Positions 1-9,877 of a stretch of DNA of 64,000 nt are shown piece by piece. The notes below the pieces were generated by a model. It searched no databases and was not told where the DNA came from. It saw only the letters and a list, made by a program, of their open reading frames with translations. The stretch's first letter is position 1. Each line of letters opens with the position of its first letter. The position numbers and the translations under genes are program-made. Location: the NCBI GenBank assembly GCA_934589705.1, contig CAKTOH010000001.1:62001-126000 (forward strand), written 5' to 3'. The DNA comes from an uncultured Oscillospiraceae bacterium (lineage in GTDB: Bacteria; Bacillota; Clostridia; Oscillospirales; Oscillospiraceae).

Positions 1-217
1 CCAGCGTCAGCAGCCCCTCCAGGGTGCGCACGGCCTTGTCGGCCTGCTCCTCATCGCCGATGACGTGAAGCTCCGTGCCCCGGTTCACGATCTGAACCCC
101 CAGAGCCTCCTCAATCCGCTTTACATTTTCGTCAAAAGAGCCGAATACGGCAATCAGGTCTTCAACCCGTTCCGCGTTCACCGCTCTGTCCACTTGTTTT
201 GCCATTTGATTCTCCAT
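1..217 (-). CDS. phoH: PhoH family protein, N-terminal part (runs off the window)
   Basis: Partial gene: only the first 72 or so codons are inside the window. The translation begins MENQMAKQVDRAVNAERVED and continues through GSFDENVKRIEEALGV and ELHVIGDEEQADKAV, which is the small KH-like N-terminal region of the PhoH ATPase/RNA-associated family; the P-loop part lies outside. Start 217 was chosen because AGGGAAGGA stands just upstream; an in-frame ATG at 205 is the alternative. The start lies inside the 3' end of yqfD (56-nt overlap). The order yqfC-yqfD-phoH is a standard Firmicutes arrangement, which supports the call. Confidence 0.82.
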   Translation of the reverse strand, partial: MENQMAKQVDRAVNAERVEDLIAVFGSFDENVKRIEEALGVQIVNRGTELHVIGDEEQADKAVRTLEGLLTL

Positions 218-1388
218 TTCCTTCCCTTTTTTCCCTGCCGAGCATCTCCTGACACAGATAGCCTCCCCGGAGACGGTAGATGTCTCCATTTCTCTGGATG
301 GTCTGCTGGGTCTGCTGTATCCTCCCTGCAATCATCTGCCGGGGAAGATACCGGGCAGCAAAAGCTTCCAGAAGCGCAGAGGCCTCCGGGCCAGTAAGCT
401 TCGCCGATGTGCTTTCCCGGATTTCATAGATTTCCACCCGAAGGGAAACCGGAAGCCGGAACCGCCCTGGCAGGGTCAAAGGATAATCCTCTTGTATTCT
501 ATCACAACTGCCCTCCAAAATTCCACTGTCTTTCCAAAAAAAGATTCTCTTTTTTCCGAGAAGCAGGCTCAGAGCACGCTTGGTGCCGGTGATTTTCCCC
601 TTTCGCAGGTACTGCGCCGGGGTCACCGCTTCTATCTGCCGCCGGGTCTGCGCCAGAATCTCCCCCTCAGCCTGGGCAGCCTGAATGCAGATGCCGCAGT
701 CCGTGTAGCCGGAAATCAGAATTTCCCCCTTTTTCACCGCCTGACCGGGCTGAACCAGCCCCGTGCCCTGGGTAACAGTCACGGAGAGAATGTAGCCGTC
801 CATGGCGGCTACGATGTTTCCCACCTGATGTTTTGCTTCCGGTGCCGGGGCGGGAGCCGTCCGCTCCCGAACGGAGATCACCGCAGTGCAGCCTTGGGTA
901 TTCACTCCCACCCATTCCAGCTCTGGAATGGCCTCCAGCAGGGCATTCTTGACGCGCTCGCTGCGCACGCCCCGCCGGGAAGCCCCGAAGGACAGCCCCT
1001 GACGCTCCGCCTCCCAAAGAATCCGCGCTCTGGGTACGGCTTTGTTTCCCTCCACCCGAAAAAAGAGTACCCAGGTGGGAAGCAGCATGGTAAGCCCCAT
1101 CAGAAAAACCAGCCCCATCAGAAGGAGCTTCCGCTCCCAAAGTGCCCCGACAGCGTACCAGAGCCCCTGCCGCCCCAGCACCCGGAAGCTGTCTCCCCGC
1201 TTCCGGCACAGAGCCTCCGCCGCCGGAAGGTCTTCCCGGCGCAGCAGAAATTCCAAAGTCAGTGCCCCTTTCGGGGTGATTTCGTCCAATGCAATTCCGG
1301 CTTCCCCCAGGGCACGCAGTGCCCCTTCCGGGTCGGCACTGACCAGCTCTGCCCGGACAATTCCCGCCGCTTGCTTCCAGAAGCTCAT
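162..1388 (-). CDS. yqfD: Sporulation protein YqfD
   Basis: 408-residue single-pass membrane protein of the YqfD family, made in the mother cell during sporulation in Bacillus; its biochemical role is not well defined. Residues 1-85 form a cytoplasmic domain, 87-110 a clear membrane segment (LLLMGLVFLMGLTMLLPTWV), and the rest an extracytoplasmic domain with the family pattern PELEWVGVNTQGCTAVISV. The C-terminal tail is charged and low in complexity (REKREGNGESNGKTSGQ). The ATG overlaps the yqfC stop by 4 nt, so translation is probably coupled. phoH follows downstream. Confidence 0.9.
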   Translation of the reverse strand: MSFWKQAAGIVRAELVSADPEGALRALGEAGIALDEITPKGALTLEFLLRREDLPAAEALCRKRGDSFRVLGRQGLWYAVGALWERKLLLMGLVFLMGLTMLLPTWVLFFRVEGNKAVPRARILWEAERQGLSFGASRRGVRSERVKNALLEAIPELEWVGVNTQGCTAVISVRERTAPAPAPEAKHQVGNIVAAMDGYILSVTVTQGTGLVQPGQAVKKGEILISGYTDCGICIQAAQAEGEILAQTRRQIEAVTPAQYLRKGKITGTKRALSLLLGKKRIFFWKDSGILEGSCDRIQEDYPLTLPGRFRLPVSLRVEIYEIRESTSAKLTGPEASALLEAFAARYLPRQMIAGRIQQTQQTIQRNGDIYRLRGGYLCQEMLGREKREGNGESNGKTSGQSGERGTG

Positions 1389-1672
1389 GGGGCATCCCTC
1401 CGAAGCAGGGACACGGTGTCGATTTTTCCCCGGATCAGCAGCTGTTCCCGGCTCATCCGGGTAAGCACCATGTTGTGACCGCAGATTCGAACCTGTCCGA
1501 ATTTCAGCCCGATGAGAATCTCCTCCGGGCAGTAGGCCTGAACGCCCCGGTGATTTTCCACCAGCACTCTGGTGTCACCGCCGATTTCGATAATGGGCTG
1601 TGCGGGCATGGGTTCCGTGTCCAGCTCTGCCCTGGCGGCCAGACGCTCCCAGAAGCCACTTGTTTTTTCCAC
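1385..1672 (-). CDS. yqfC: Sporulation protein YqfC (YabP/YqfC family)
   Basis: 95-residue soluble protein of the YabP/YqfC family. The conserved C-terminal stretch FGQVRICGHNMVLTRMSREQ followed by LLIRGKI is the family hallmark (a short strand-rich domain). It starts with GTG at 1672, preceded by AAAGGGGGTG at good spacing. It overlaps yqfD by 4 nt and is first in a yqfC-yqfD-phoH set. In Bacillus the pair belongs to the sigma-E regulon; I could not define a convincing sigma-E promoter in the 71-bp gap to the divergent gene at 1744. Confidence 0.9.
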   Translation of the reverse strand: MEKTSGFWERLAARAELDTEPMPAQPIIEIGGDTRVLVENHRGVQAYCPEEILIGLKFGQVRICGHNMVLTRMSREQLLIRGKIDTVSLLRRDAP

Positions 1673-1743
1673 CTCAGCGGCACCCCCTTTTTCCTAGGAT
1701 ATGAATGGAAGAATCTTTGTTTGCATAGAATTGCGCGAGGTGA

Positions 1744-2715
1744 ATGGCTTTGAAGCAACGCAAGCAAATTCTGGGACTTTTGGGGGCGGCGGGAATGCTG
1801 GCTCTGATTCTGGACAGCCGGACGGCGCTCATGGGCGCCGGGGCAGGGATTGAACTATGTCTGAAAACCGTGGTGCCCTCCCTGTTCCCTTTCTTCGTGC
1901 TCTCCACGCTGGTAATTGGCAGTTGGGGCGGGGATTTCCGGCTTCCCTGGTGTCTGTCCGGCCTGCTGCCGGGAATGACCGACCGGATGCCCGCGCTGGT
2001 GCTTCCGGCCATTCTGGGAGGCTATCCGGTGGGTGCCCAGGCGGTCTGTCAGGCCTGGCGCGGCGGTGCTCTGTCAAAGGAGGAGGCCCAGGGGCTGCTG
2101 GCCTTTTCCAGCAACGCCGGGCCTGCCTTTCTCTTCGGCATGGTGGGAAGACTCTTCCCGGAGCCTTGGATGGTGTGGCTGATTTGGGGAATCCACCTTT
2201 TGGGAGCCCTCTTTGCCGCCCGGTGCATTTCTCTGCCTGCCTCACAGACAAGCTCTGTCTTGCCGTCCAAGGCGTCCTGTGACCCGGTGCGGGAGAGCGT
2301 CAGAACCATGGCCGTTGTCTGCGGCTGGATCGTGCTGTTTCGGACTCTCATTGCCTTTCTCGACCGGTGGGTGCTGTTTGCCGTGCCGCCGACGGTTCGG
2401 GTTCTGGTCATCGGGCTGCTGGAGTTATCCAACGGCTGTCTGGAGCTGCGCCGGATTTCCGATGTGACGGTGCGCTTTCTCGTGTGCGGCTGTCTGCTGG
2501 CGGTGGGAGGTCTGTGCGTCAGTGTCCAGACTCTCTCCGTGACCAAAGGACTGTCCCTGAGGTATTACGGCCTGGGAAAGGCCTTGCAGACCCTTGTGAG
2601 CTTTCTCTTCGGCATCAGCCTGGTGCTGAAAACCCCCGTTCCCCTGCTGGCATTGGTACCGGTGTACCTGCTGTGCAAAAAAAGATATGGAAACCAGGCA
2701 GCTTTTGTAGTATAA
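1744..2715 (+). CDS. YlbJ-like sporulation integral membrane protein (nucleoside-recognition/Gate domain)
   Basis: 323-residue polytopic membrane protein with about eight hydrophobic segments. The N-terminal part has the pattern of YlbJ/SpoVV-type Gate-domain proteins: GIELCLKTVVPSLFPFFVLS, later PAILGGYPVGAQAVCQAW and SSNAGPAFLFGMVG. In Bacillus YlbJ (SpoVV) is a mother-cell protein needed for dipicolinic acid transport into the forespore; that role is inferred here from the family. It is shorter than Bacillus YlbJ (about 400 residues). ATG at 1744 with GAGGTGA just upstream. It is divergent from yqfC and followed by the small Cys protein at 2746. Confidence 0.75.
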   Translation: MALKQRKQILGLLGAAGMLALILDSRTALMGAGAGIELCLKTVVPSLFPFFVLSTLVIGSWGGDFRLPWCLSGLLPGMTDRMPALVLPAILGGYPVGAQAVCQAWRGGALSKEEAQGLLAFSSNAGPAFLFGMVGRLFPEPWMVWLIWGIHLLGALFAARCISLPASQTSSVLPSKASCDPVRESVRTMAVVCGWIVLFRTLIAFLDRWVLFAVPPTVRVLVIGLLELSNGCLELRRISDVTVRFLVCGCLLAVGGLCVSVQTLSVTKGLSLRYYGLGKALQTLVSFLFGISLVLKTPVPLLALVPVYLLCKKRYGNQAAFVV

Positions 2716-2745
2716 TACAGCCAATCAGCACAGGAGGCAGAAAAT

Positions 2746-2955
2746 ATGCTATTCAGAAGAAAAATCGAGCGCAAATGCGCCTATTGCACCCACGGCACGG
2801 CTCTGGAGGACGGAGGGATTCTGTGCACAAAAAAAGGGGTGCGTCTGCCGGAAAGCAAGTGCTTTTCCTTCCGGTACGACCCCTGTAAGCGAATTCCGAA
2901 AAAGGCCAAGGCTCTGGATTTTTCCAAATACGACGAAGAGGATTATTCCCTGTAA
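2746..2955 (+). CDS. Small conserved cysteine-containing protein of unknown function
   Basis: 69-residue basic protein with five cysteines (C11, C14, C27, C39, C47), the first two as a CxxC pair in KCAYCTHG. This spacing suggests a small metal-binding (zinc-ribbon-like) fold, though no family is recognised with certainty. The tail KALDFSKYDEEDYSL is acidic. ATG at 2746 is preceded by CAGGAGG about 10 nt upstream. It lies 30 nt after the ylbJ-like gene on the same strand and is followed by a strong terminator, so the two genes probably form one transcript. Confidence 0.7.
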   Translation: MLFRRKIERKCAYCTHGTALEDGGILCTKKGVRLPESKCFSFRYDPCKRIPKKAKALDFSKYDEEDYSL

Positions 2956-2959
2956 CGAA

Positions 2960-2992
2960 ACGGAGGTCAGCGGAAATGCTGACCTCCGTATT

Positions 2993-2994
<2 letters not shown>
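2960..2994. terminator. Bidirectional intrinsic terminator between the small Cys gene and ligA
   Basis: Perfect 12-bp inverted repeat ACGGAGGTCAGC / GCTGACCTCCGT with a 6-nt loop, followed by ATTTTAATT on the plus strand. It lies between two convergent stop codons and can serve both transcripts. Confidence 0.85.
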
Positions 2995-5591
<2,597 letters not shown>

Positions 5592-5636
5592 AAGTCCATC
5601 CCCCCGGAACAGGCTATGTATCTGCCAGGGGCGGTA

Positions 5637-8033
5637 TTACAGCTTTTTCATGTGGGCGGAAGCGGCCTTCGCCATCAGCTTCCGGGTGCCGATGTCGTCA
5701 AAGGCAATTTCCAGCAGCGCATCCCCGCCCATTTTCATGACCGTCAGCACCATACCCCGGCCAAAGGCAGCGTGGGAGATCATATCTCCGGCGTTCAGCT
5801 CCAGAACCGGGGCGGAAGGAGCCGATATCATGGGACTTCGTACCTGGTGAATGGGCTTGCGGACATGGGGCTGGTAGCTCTGGCCATAGCCCGTATGACC
5901 GGCGGCGTTTTCCGCCGGATACCGATAGCCTCCCTTTTTCACCATGCATTCCTCAGGAATTTCCTTCAGGAATCGGGAGGGCAGAGCCGCGTTGGTTCGG
6001 CCGTAAAGCATCCGCTGCCGGGCGTAGGAGATGGTCAGATTCTGCTTGGCCCGGGTAATGGCCACATAGCACAGCCGCCGTTCCTCTTCCATTTCCTCGG
6101 CATCGCCGATGGCACGCATTCCGGGGAACAGTCCATCCTCGAAGCCTACCAAAAACACGTTTGGGAACTCCAATCCCTTTGCCGAGTGCATGGTCATCAT
6201 CACCACCGCATCGTCGCTGTCGTTGTACTGCTCCAAATCGGTATACAGGGCGATTTCTTCCAGGAATCCCGCCAAGCTGGGATTGTCCGTATTTTCCAGA
6301 TAGGACAAAATGCTGGATTTCAGTTCTCGGACGTTTTCAAGCCGGGTCTTATTCTCCTCGGTGTCTTTGGCGGTGAGCATATCCACATAGCCGGTGCGGA
6401 TGAGCAGCTCGTCATAGAAATCCGTCAGGCTCATGCCGCCCTCTAACATCTGGGCCATTTCCTCGATCATGGCGGAGAACTGGAGCAGCTTCATGGCAGG
6501 CTTTTCCAGGGGGGCGTAGGAGTAGGGATCGGAAATCACGTCATACAGTGGCTTTCCGGCGGATTCCGCCAGACGCTCAGCCATTTCGATGGTTTTTGCG
6601 CCCAGACCCCGGGGCGGATTGTTGATAATCCGCCGGAGCCGCAGATCGTCCGCCCGGTTGTTGATGACGCACAGGTAGGACACCATGTCTTTGACCTCCG
6701 CCCGGTCAAAGAACCGGGTGCCGCCGATGATCCGGTAGGGAATGCCGTTGTGCTTGAAGGCATATTCCAGAGCGTTGGACTGAGCATTCGTCCGGTACAG
6801 AACGGCAAAATCCTTGAAGTGCCCCTGATTGGTGCCCGCAATGATCTTGGCGGCTACATAACTGCTCTCTGCCGCGCCGTCGGCGGCTTCGTAGACCGTG
6901 ATGGGGTTTCCCTGGCCGTTGGCCGTCCACAGCCGTTTGCCCTTCCGGCCTAAGTTGTGGGAGATCACCGCATTGGCCGCGTCCAGAATGGACTGGGTGG
7001 AGCGGTAATTCTGCTCTAAGCGGATGGTGCGGCAGCCCCGGTACTGCTTCTCGAAATTCAGAATGTTCTCGATGGTGGCACCCCGGAACCGGTAAATGCT
7101 CTGGTCGTCGTCGCCCACCACGCAGACATTTTCGTAGCCACCGGCAAGAAGCGACGTCAGTAAATACTGCAAATGGTTGGTGTCCTGGTACTCGTCCACC
7201 AGCACATAGCGGAACTTGCGCTGATAGTACTGCTTCACGTCCTCGTGCTCCATCAGAAGCTTCACCGTAACATAAATAATGTCATCAAAGTCCAGAGCGT
7301 TGTTGTCCTTCAGCCGCTCCTGATACTTCTGGTAGCATCTGGCAATATGCAGAGCACGCAGATCTCCGCTTGCCTCCGCTTTCGAAAGCATTTCCTCGGA
7401 GGATACCAGCTTGTCCTTCTCCCGGCTGATGGCTCCCAGCACATACTTGGCCGGGAAGGTCTTGTCGTCCAGACCCATGTCCCGGATGATGTCCTTCATG
7501 ATCCGCTCGGAGTCGGCGGTATCGTAAATGGTAAAGCTGCGGGTGTAGCCCATCCGCTCAATGTCCCGGCGGAGAATCCGGCAGCAGGCCGAGTGGAAGG
7601 TCATGGCCCAGATATCCTGGGCAGCCTCTCCCAAAAGGTTTGTCAGCCGCTCCCGAATCTCATTTGCCGCCTTGTTGGTGAAGGTGATGGCAAGAATCGT
7701 CCAGGGTAACGCCGGCTCCACGGCGCACAGGCTGTCCGCCCGGCGGCGTTCCGGTTCCTCCCCTTCCTCCCCCAGGCCTTCCAGGAAGGCCACGTCTTCT
7801 TCCGTGATGTCTTCGGGAATCTCATTGGTATCGCTGCCCCGGCCGAAGCGCATGAGGTTGGCAATCCGGTTGATAAGCACCGTGGTTTTGCCGCTGCCTG
7901 CGCCGGCAAGCAATAGCAGCGGACCTTCTGTGGTCAGAACCGCCCGACGCTGCTCCTCGTTCAGCTGGCGGAACTGATTTTCAATGTATTTGTGCCGTGC
8001 CGCCAGAAATCTTGTGTCCAGTTGTTCGCTCAT
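5637..8033 (-). CDS. pcrA: ATP-dependent DNA helicase PcrA/UvrD
   Basis: 798-residue superfamily 1A helicase, 3'-5', acting in repair and in removal of stalled complexes. Seen: Q-motif region LNEEQRRAV, Walker A GAGSGKT (residues 44-50), motif Ia AITFTNKAANEI, motif II VDEYQDTN, motif III GDDDQSIYRFRGA, motif IV LEQNYRST, motif VI YVAITRAKQNL, and a C-terminal Tudor-like domain (GDMISHAAFGRGMVLTV). Between motifs I and Ia there is an acidic insertion of roughly 45 residues relative to Bacillus PcrA. ATG 8033 was chosen (MSEQLD); a GTG two codons upstream is possible, and neither has a strong SD. Confidence 0.95.
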   Translation of the reverse strand: MSEQLDTRFLAARHKYIENQFRQLNEEQRRAVLTTEGPLLLLAGAGSGKTTVLINRIANLMRFGRGSDTNEIPEDITEEDVAFLEGLGEEGEEPERRRADSLCAVEPALPWTILAITFTNKAANEIRERLTNLLGEAAQDIWAMTFHSACCRILRRDIERMGYTRSFTIYDTADSERIMKDIIRDMGLDDKTFPAKYVLGAISREKDKLVSSEEMLSKAEASGDLRALHIARCYQKYQERLKDNNALDFDDIIYVTVKLLMEHEDVKQYYQRKFRYVLVDEYQDTNHLQYLLTSLLAGGYENVCVVGDDDQSIYRFRGATIENILNFEKQYRGCRTIRLEQNYRSTQSILDAANAVISHNLGRKGKRLWTANGQGNPITVYEAADGAAESSYVAAKIIAGTNQGHFKDFAVLYRTNAQSNALEYAFKHNGIPYRIIGGTRFFDRAEVKDMVSYLCVINNRADDLRLRRIINNPPRGLGAKTIEMAERLAESAGKPLYDVISDPYSYAPLEKPAMKLLQFSAMIEEMAQMLEGGMSLTDFYDELLIRTGYVDMLTAKDTEENKTRLENVRELKSSILSYLENTDNPSLAGFLEEIALYTDLEQYNDSDDAVVMMTMHSAKGLEFPNVFLVGFEDGLFPGMRAIGDAEEMEEERRLCYVAITRAKQNLTISYARQRMLYGRTNAALPSRFLKEIPEECMVKKGGYRYPAENAAGHTGYGQSYQPHVRKPIHQVRSPMISAPSAPVLELNAGDMISHAAFGRGMVLTVMKMGGDALLEIAFDDIGTRKLMAKAASAHMKKL

Positions 8034-8116
8034 AAACACACCATTCCATTTTATAGAGTGGTGTTATTTTACCTCATTTTTCGTCAAAGGTAAAGCCCTG
8101 TTTTTTTGACCCTTCC

Positions 8117-8821
8117 CTAGGCTAAGAATTGCCGTAATTGAGACATGGCCTTCTTTTCAATCCGGGATACCTGCACCTGGCTGATATCCAGAATGGCGGC
8201 AACACGCTGCTGGGTCAGGCAGTGGAAATACCGGAGCTGAACCACCATCCGCTCCCGCTGGGGCAGCTGAGAAATGGCCTGGCGCAGGGCGATTTTTTCC
8301 AGCATCTGCTCTTCGGACTCCGTGTCCGTCAGCACATCTTCCAGGGAGAAGCCCTCGTCCCCGGATTCCCGTTGAATGGATTCCGTGGCGGCGGTGGCGG
8401 TTTCCGCCATAGCGATGTCCTCCGGAGTAATTCCCAGCAGTGCCCCGATTTCCGTCACCGTCGGCTCCCGACCCAGCTGTGTGGAAAGCCTGGCTCTGGC
8501 AGCCCGGACGGCGCAGGCTCGCTCTTTCAGGCTCCGGGAGACCTTCACAGCCCCGTCGTCCCGTAAAAAGCGCCGGATTTCTCCCGCAATTTTCGGCACG
8601 GCGTAGGTGGAAAACTGGGTGCCGAAAGCCGGGTCGAAGCCCTCTAAAGCCTTGAGAAAGCCGATGCAGCCCAGCTGATACAGATCTTCCGCCTCCACGC
8701 CCCGTCCCAGGAACCGCCGGGTCACTGCCCAGATGAGGCCGGAATTTTCCGTCACCAGCTGCTCCGAGGCCTGCCGATCCCCGGCCTGGGCCCGGCGGAT
8801 CAGTGCTTCACAGACGCTCAT
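8117..8821 (-). CDS. sigF: RNA polymerase forespore sigma factor sigma-F
   Basis: 234-residue sigma-70 family factor, the first forespore-specific sigma factor. Region 2 is seen in AEDLYQLGCIGFLKALEGFD and FSTYAVPKIAGEIRRFLRDD, region 3 in REPTVTEIGALLGI, and the region 4 helix-turn-helix in LTQQRVAAILDISQVQVSRI. Its position directly after spoIIAA and spoIIAB, with its ATG overlapping the spoIIAB stop by 4 nt, identifies it as SpoIIAC rather than sigma-B or sigma-G. Its activity is expected to be held by SpoIIAB until SpoIIAA is dephosphorylated. Confidence 0.97.
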   Translation of the reverse strand: MSVCEALIRRAQAGDRQASEQLVTENSGLIWAVTRRFLGRGVEAEDLYQLGCIGFLKALEGFDPAFGTQFSTYAVPKIAGEIRRFLRDDGAVKVSRSLKERACAVRAARARLSTQLGREPTVTEIGALLGITPEDIAMAETATAATESIQRESGDEGFSLEDVLTDTESEEQMLEKIALRQAISQLPQRERMVVQLRYFHCLTQQRVAAILDISQVQVSRIEKKAMSQLRQFLA

Positions 8822-9249
8822 AGCCGCCGCTGCAGCTTCCTGCGCATATGTACCGTGGTTCCCTTTCCGGGCTTGGAGGTGATTTCCAGCCGGGTCATGA
8901 AGCTTTCCATAATGGTAAAGCCCATGCCGCTTCGCTCGGCACCGCCTGTAGTGAAGGCCGGCCGCCGTGCCTGCTCGATATCCGCAATGCCCACGCCCTT
9001 ATCTTTCACCACAATGTCCAGCACATTGTCTTTGAGAATCCGGCAGCGCAGGACGATGGTGCCGATTTCATTGGGATAGGCGTGGACGATGCAGTTGGTC
9101 ACCGCCTCGGAAACCGCCGTCCGGATGTCCCCCAATTCATCCATGGTCGGATCCATCTGGGCGGCGAAGCAGGCCACCGCGCTTCGGGCGAAGGCCTCGT
9201 TGCAGGATTTGCTGGGAAACTCCAGCACCATATAGTTTTCAAATTTCAT
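8818..9249 (-). CDS. spoIIAB: Anti-sigma F factor / serine kinase SpoIIAB
   Basis: 143-residue GHKL-fold ATPase that binds sigma-F and phosphorylates SpoIIAA. The N box is seen in TAVSEAVTNCIVHAYPNEIG, the G1 box in VKDKGVGI, and the ATP lid with GGAERSGMGFTIMESFM. Length and order match the Bacillus protein (146 residues). Both ends overlap its neighbours by 4 nt, so the three spoIIA genes are translationally coupled, which fits the need for fixed stoichiometry. Confidence 0.97.
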   Translation of the reverse strand: MKFENYMVLEFPSKSCNEAFARSAVACFAAQMDPTMDELGDIRTAVSEAVTNCIVHAYPNEIGTIVLRCRILKDNVLDIVVKDKGVGIADIEQARRPAFTTGGAERSGMGFTIMESFMTRLEITSKPGKGTTVHMRRKLQRRL

Positions 9250-9563
9250 GACACTGCCTCCCTGATTTCCACCAGCTTGTCGATGCCGGATGCCCGGAAT
9301 ACCCGCATGGGCTGGGGCGCGATGCCCGTCAGCAGGAGCTTTCCCTCAATCTGGGTCATACTGCGAAGGGCGTTGATGACCACCGCGATCCCCGAGGAAT
9401 CCACGAAGGTCACCTCCCGGAAATCCAGAATACACAGATCCGGCATATACGCCTCGATTTTCGCCGCGATTGCCTGAATATATGCTTTGGCGCAGTGGTG
9501 ATCGATTTCTCCGGTCAGTGCCACCGTCAGCCGCCCTTCCTCCAGAAAACTGGTAAAGTGCAT
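9246..9563 (-). CDS. spoIIAA: Anti-sigma F factor antagonist SpoIIAA
   Basis: 105-residue STAS-domain protein. In its dephosphorylated form it pulls SpoIIAB off sigma-F. The phosphorylatable serine lies in FREVTFVDSSGIAVVI (S56 or S57, matching the DSSG motif of Bacillus SpoIIAA); the strand-helix pattern LTVALTGEIDHHCAK opens the STAS fold. ATG 9563 has AAAGGAGG at ideal spacing. It is the first gene of the operon; the upstream DNA holds a promoter-like element with a Spo0A-box-like sequence. Confidence 0.96.
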   Translation of the reverse strand: MHFTSFLEEGRLTVALTGEIDHHCAKAYIQAIAAKIEAYMPDLCILDFREVTFVDSSGIAVVINALRSMTQIEGKLLLTGIAPQPMRVFRASGIDKLVEIREAVS

Positions 9564-9595
9564 GGTAAAATCCTCCTTTGTTATTTATCTCCTTT

Positions 9596-9635
9596 AGTAT
9601 AAAATCCCCCTTTCGCTTTTTCAGTCGAAAGGGGG
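9596..9635 (-). promoter_or_regulatory. Putative spoIIA promoter region with hairpin and Spo0A-box-like site
   Basis: On the minus strand a 10-bp perfect inverted repeat (CCCCCTTTCG / CGAAAGGGGG, 9606-9635) contains TTTCGACT at 9623-9630, which differs from a 0A-box half site (TTTCGACA) at one base. TATACT (9596-9601) lies 17 nt from a weak CTGAAA hexamer and could be a -10 box. Spo0A and sigma-H control of spoIIA is established in Bacillus; its operation here is inference. The inverted repeat alone could instead be a terminator or attenuator (GATTTTA follows). Confidence 0.4.
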
Positions 9636-9685
9636 TAAGAATCAAAAATAGGCTGTTTTATTCAAAACGTAGACAGAAACGAAAA

Positions 9686-9813
9686 GCTGTCATTGCGCGC
9701 CAGTGCACACACTGACGTGGGAATCCGTTTTCCTGAAAAACGTCGGAAATTCCGGCTTTTCATTAGGGTGCGGATTGCCACACCAGTCTGTTCCACTGGT
9801 TCGCAATGACAGC
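9686..9813. repeat. Interspersed palindromic repeat, family A, full copy of 128 bp
   Basis: Starts GCTGTCATTGCG and ends CGCAATGACAGC, so the ends are inverted repeats of each other, extended inward with one or two mismatches to CCAGTG / CACTGG. Each end also folds into its own small hairpin (CCAGTGcacaCACTG; ACCAGTctgttccACTGGT). Related copies lie near 18.5, 25.1, 52.1-52.6 and 63.1-63.3 kb. No coding capacity. The rest of the 9564-9877 gap holds only the spoIIA upstream region and nothing else I can support. Confidence 0.75.
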
Positions 9814-9877
9814 ATAATCGTTACCTGCTCATTTCAGCTGGCAGCACTCGGAATGCGGCGGCCTGAGCAGTTAATTT

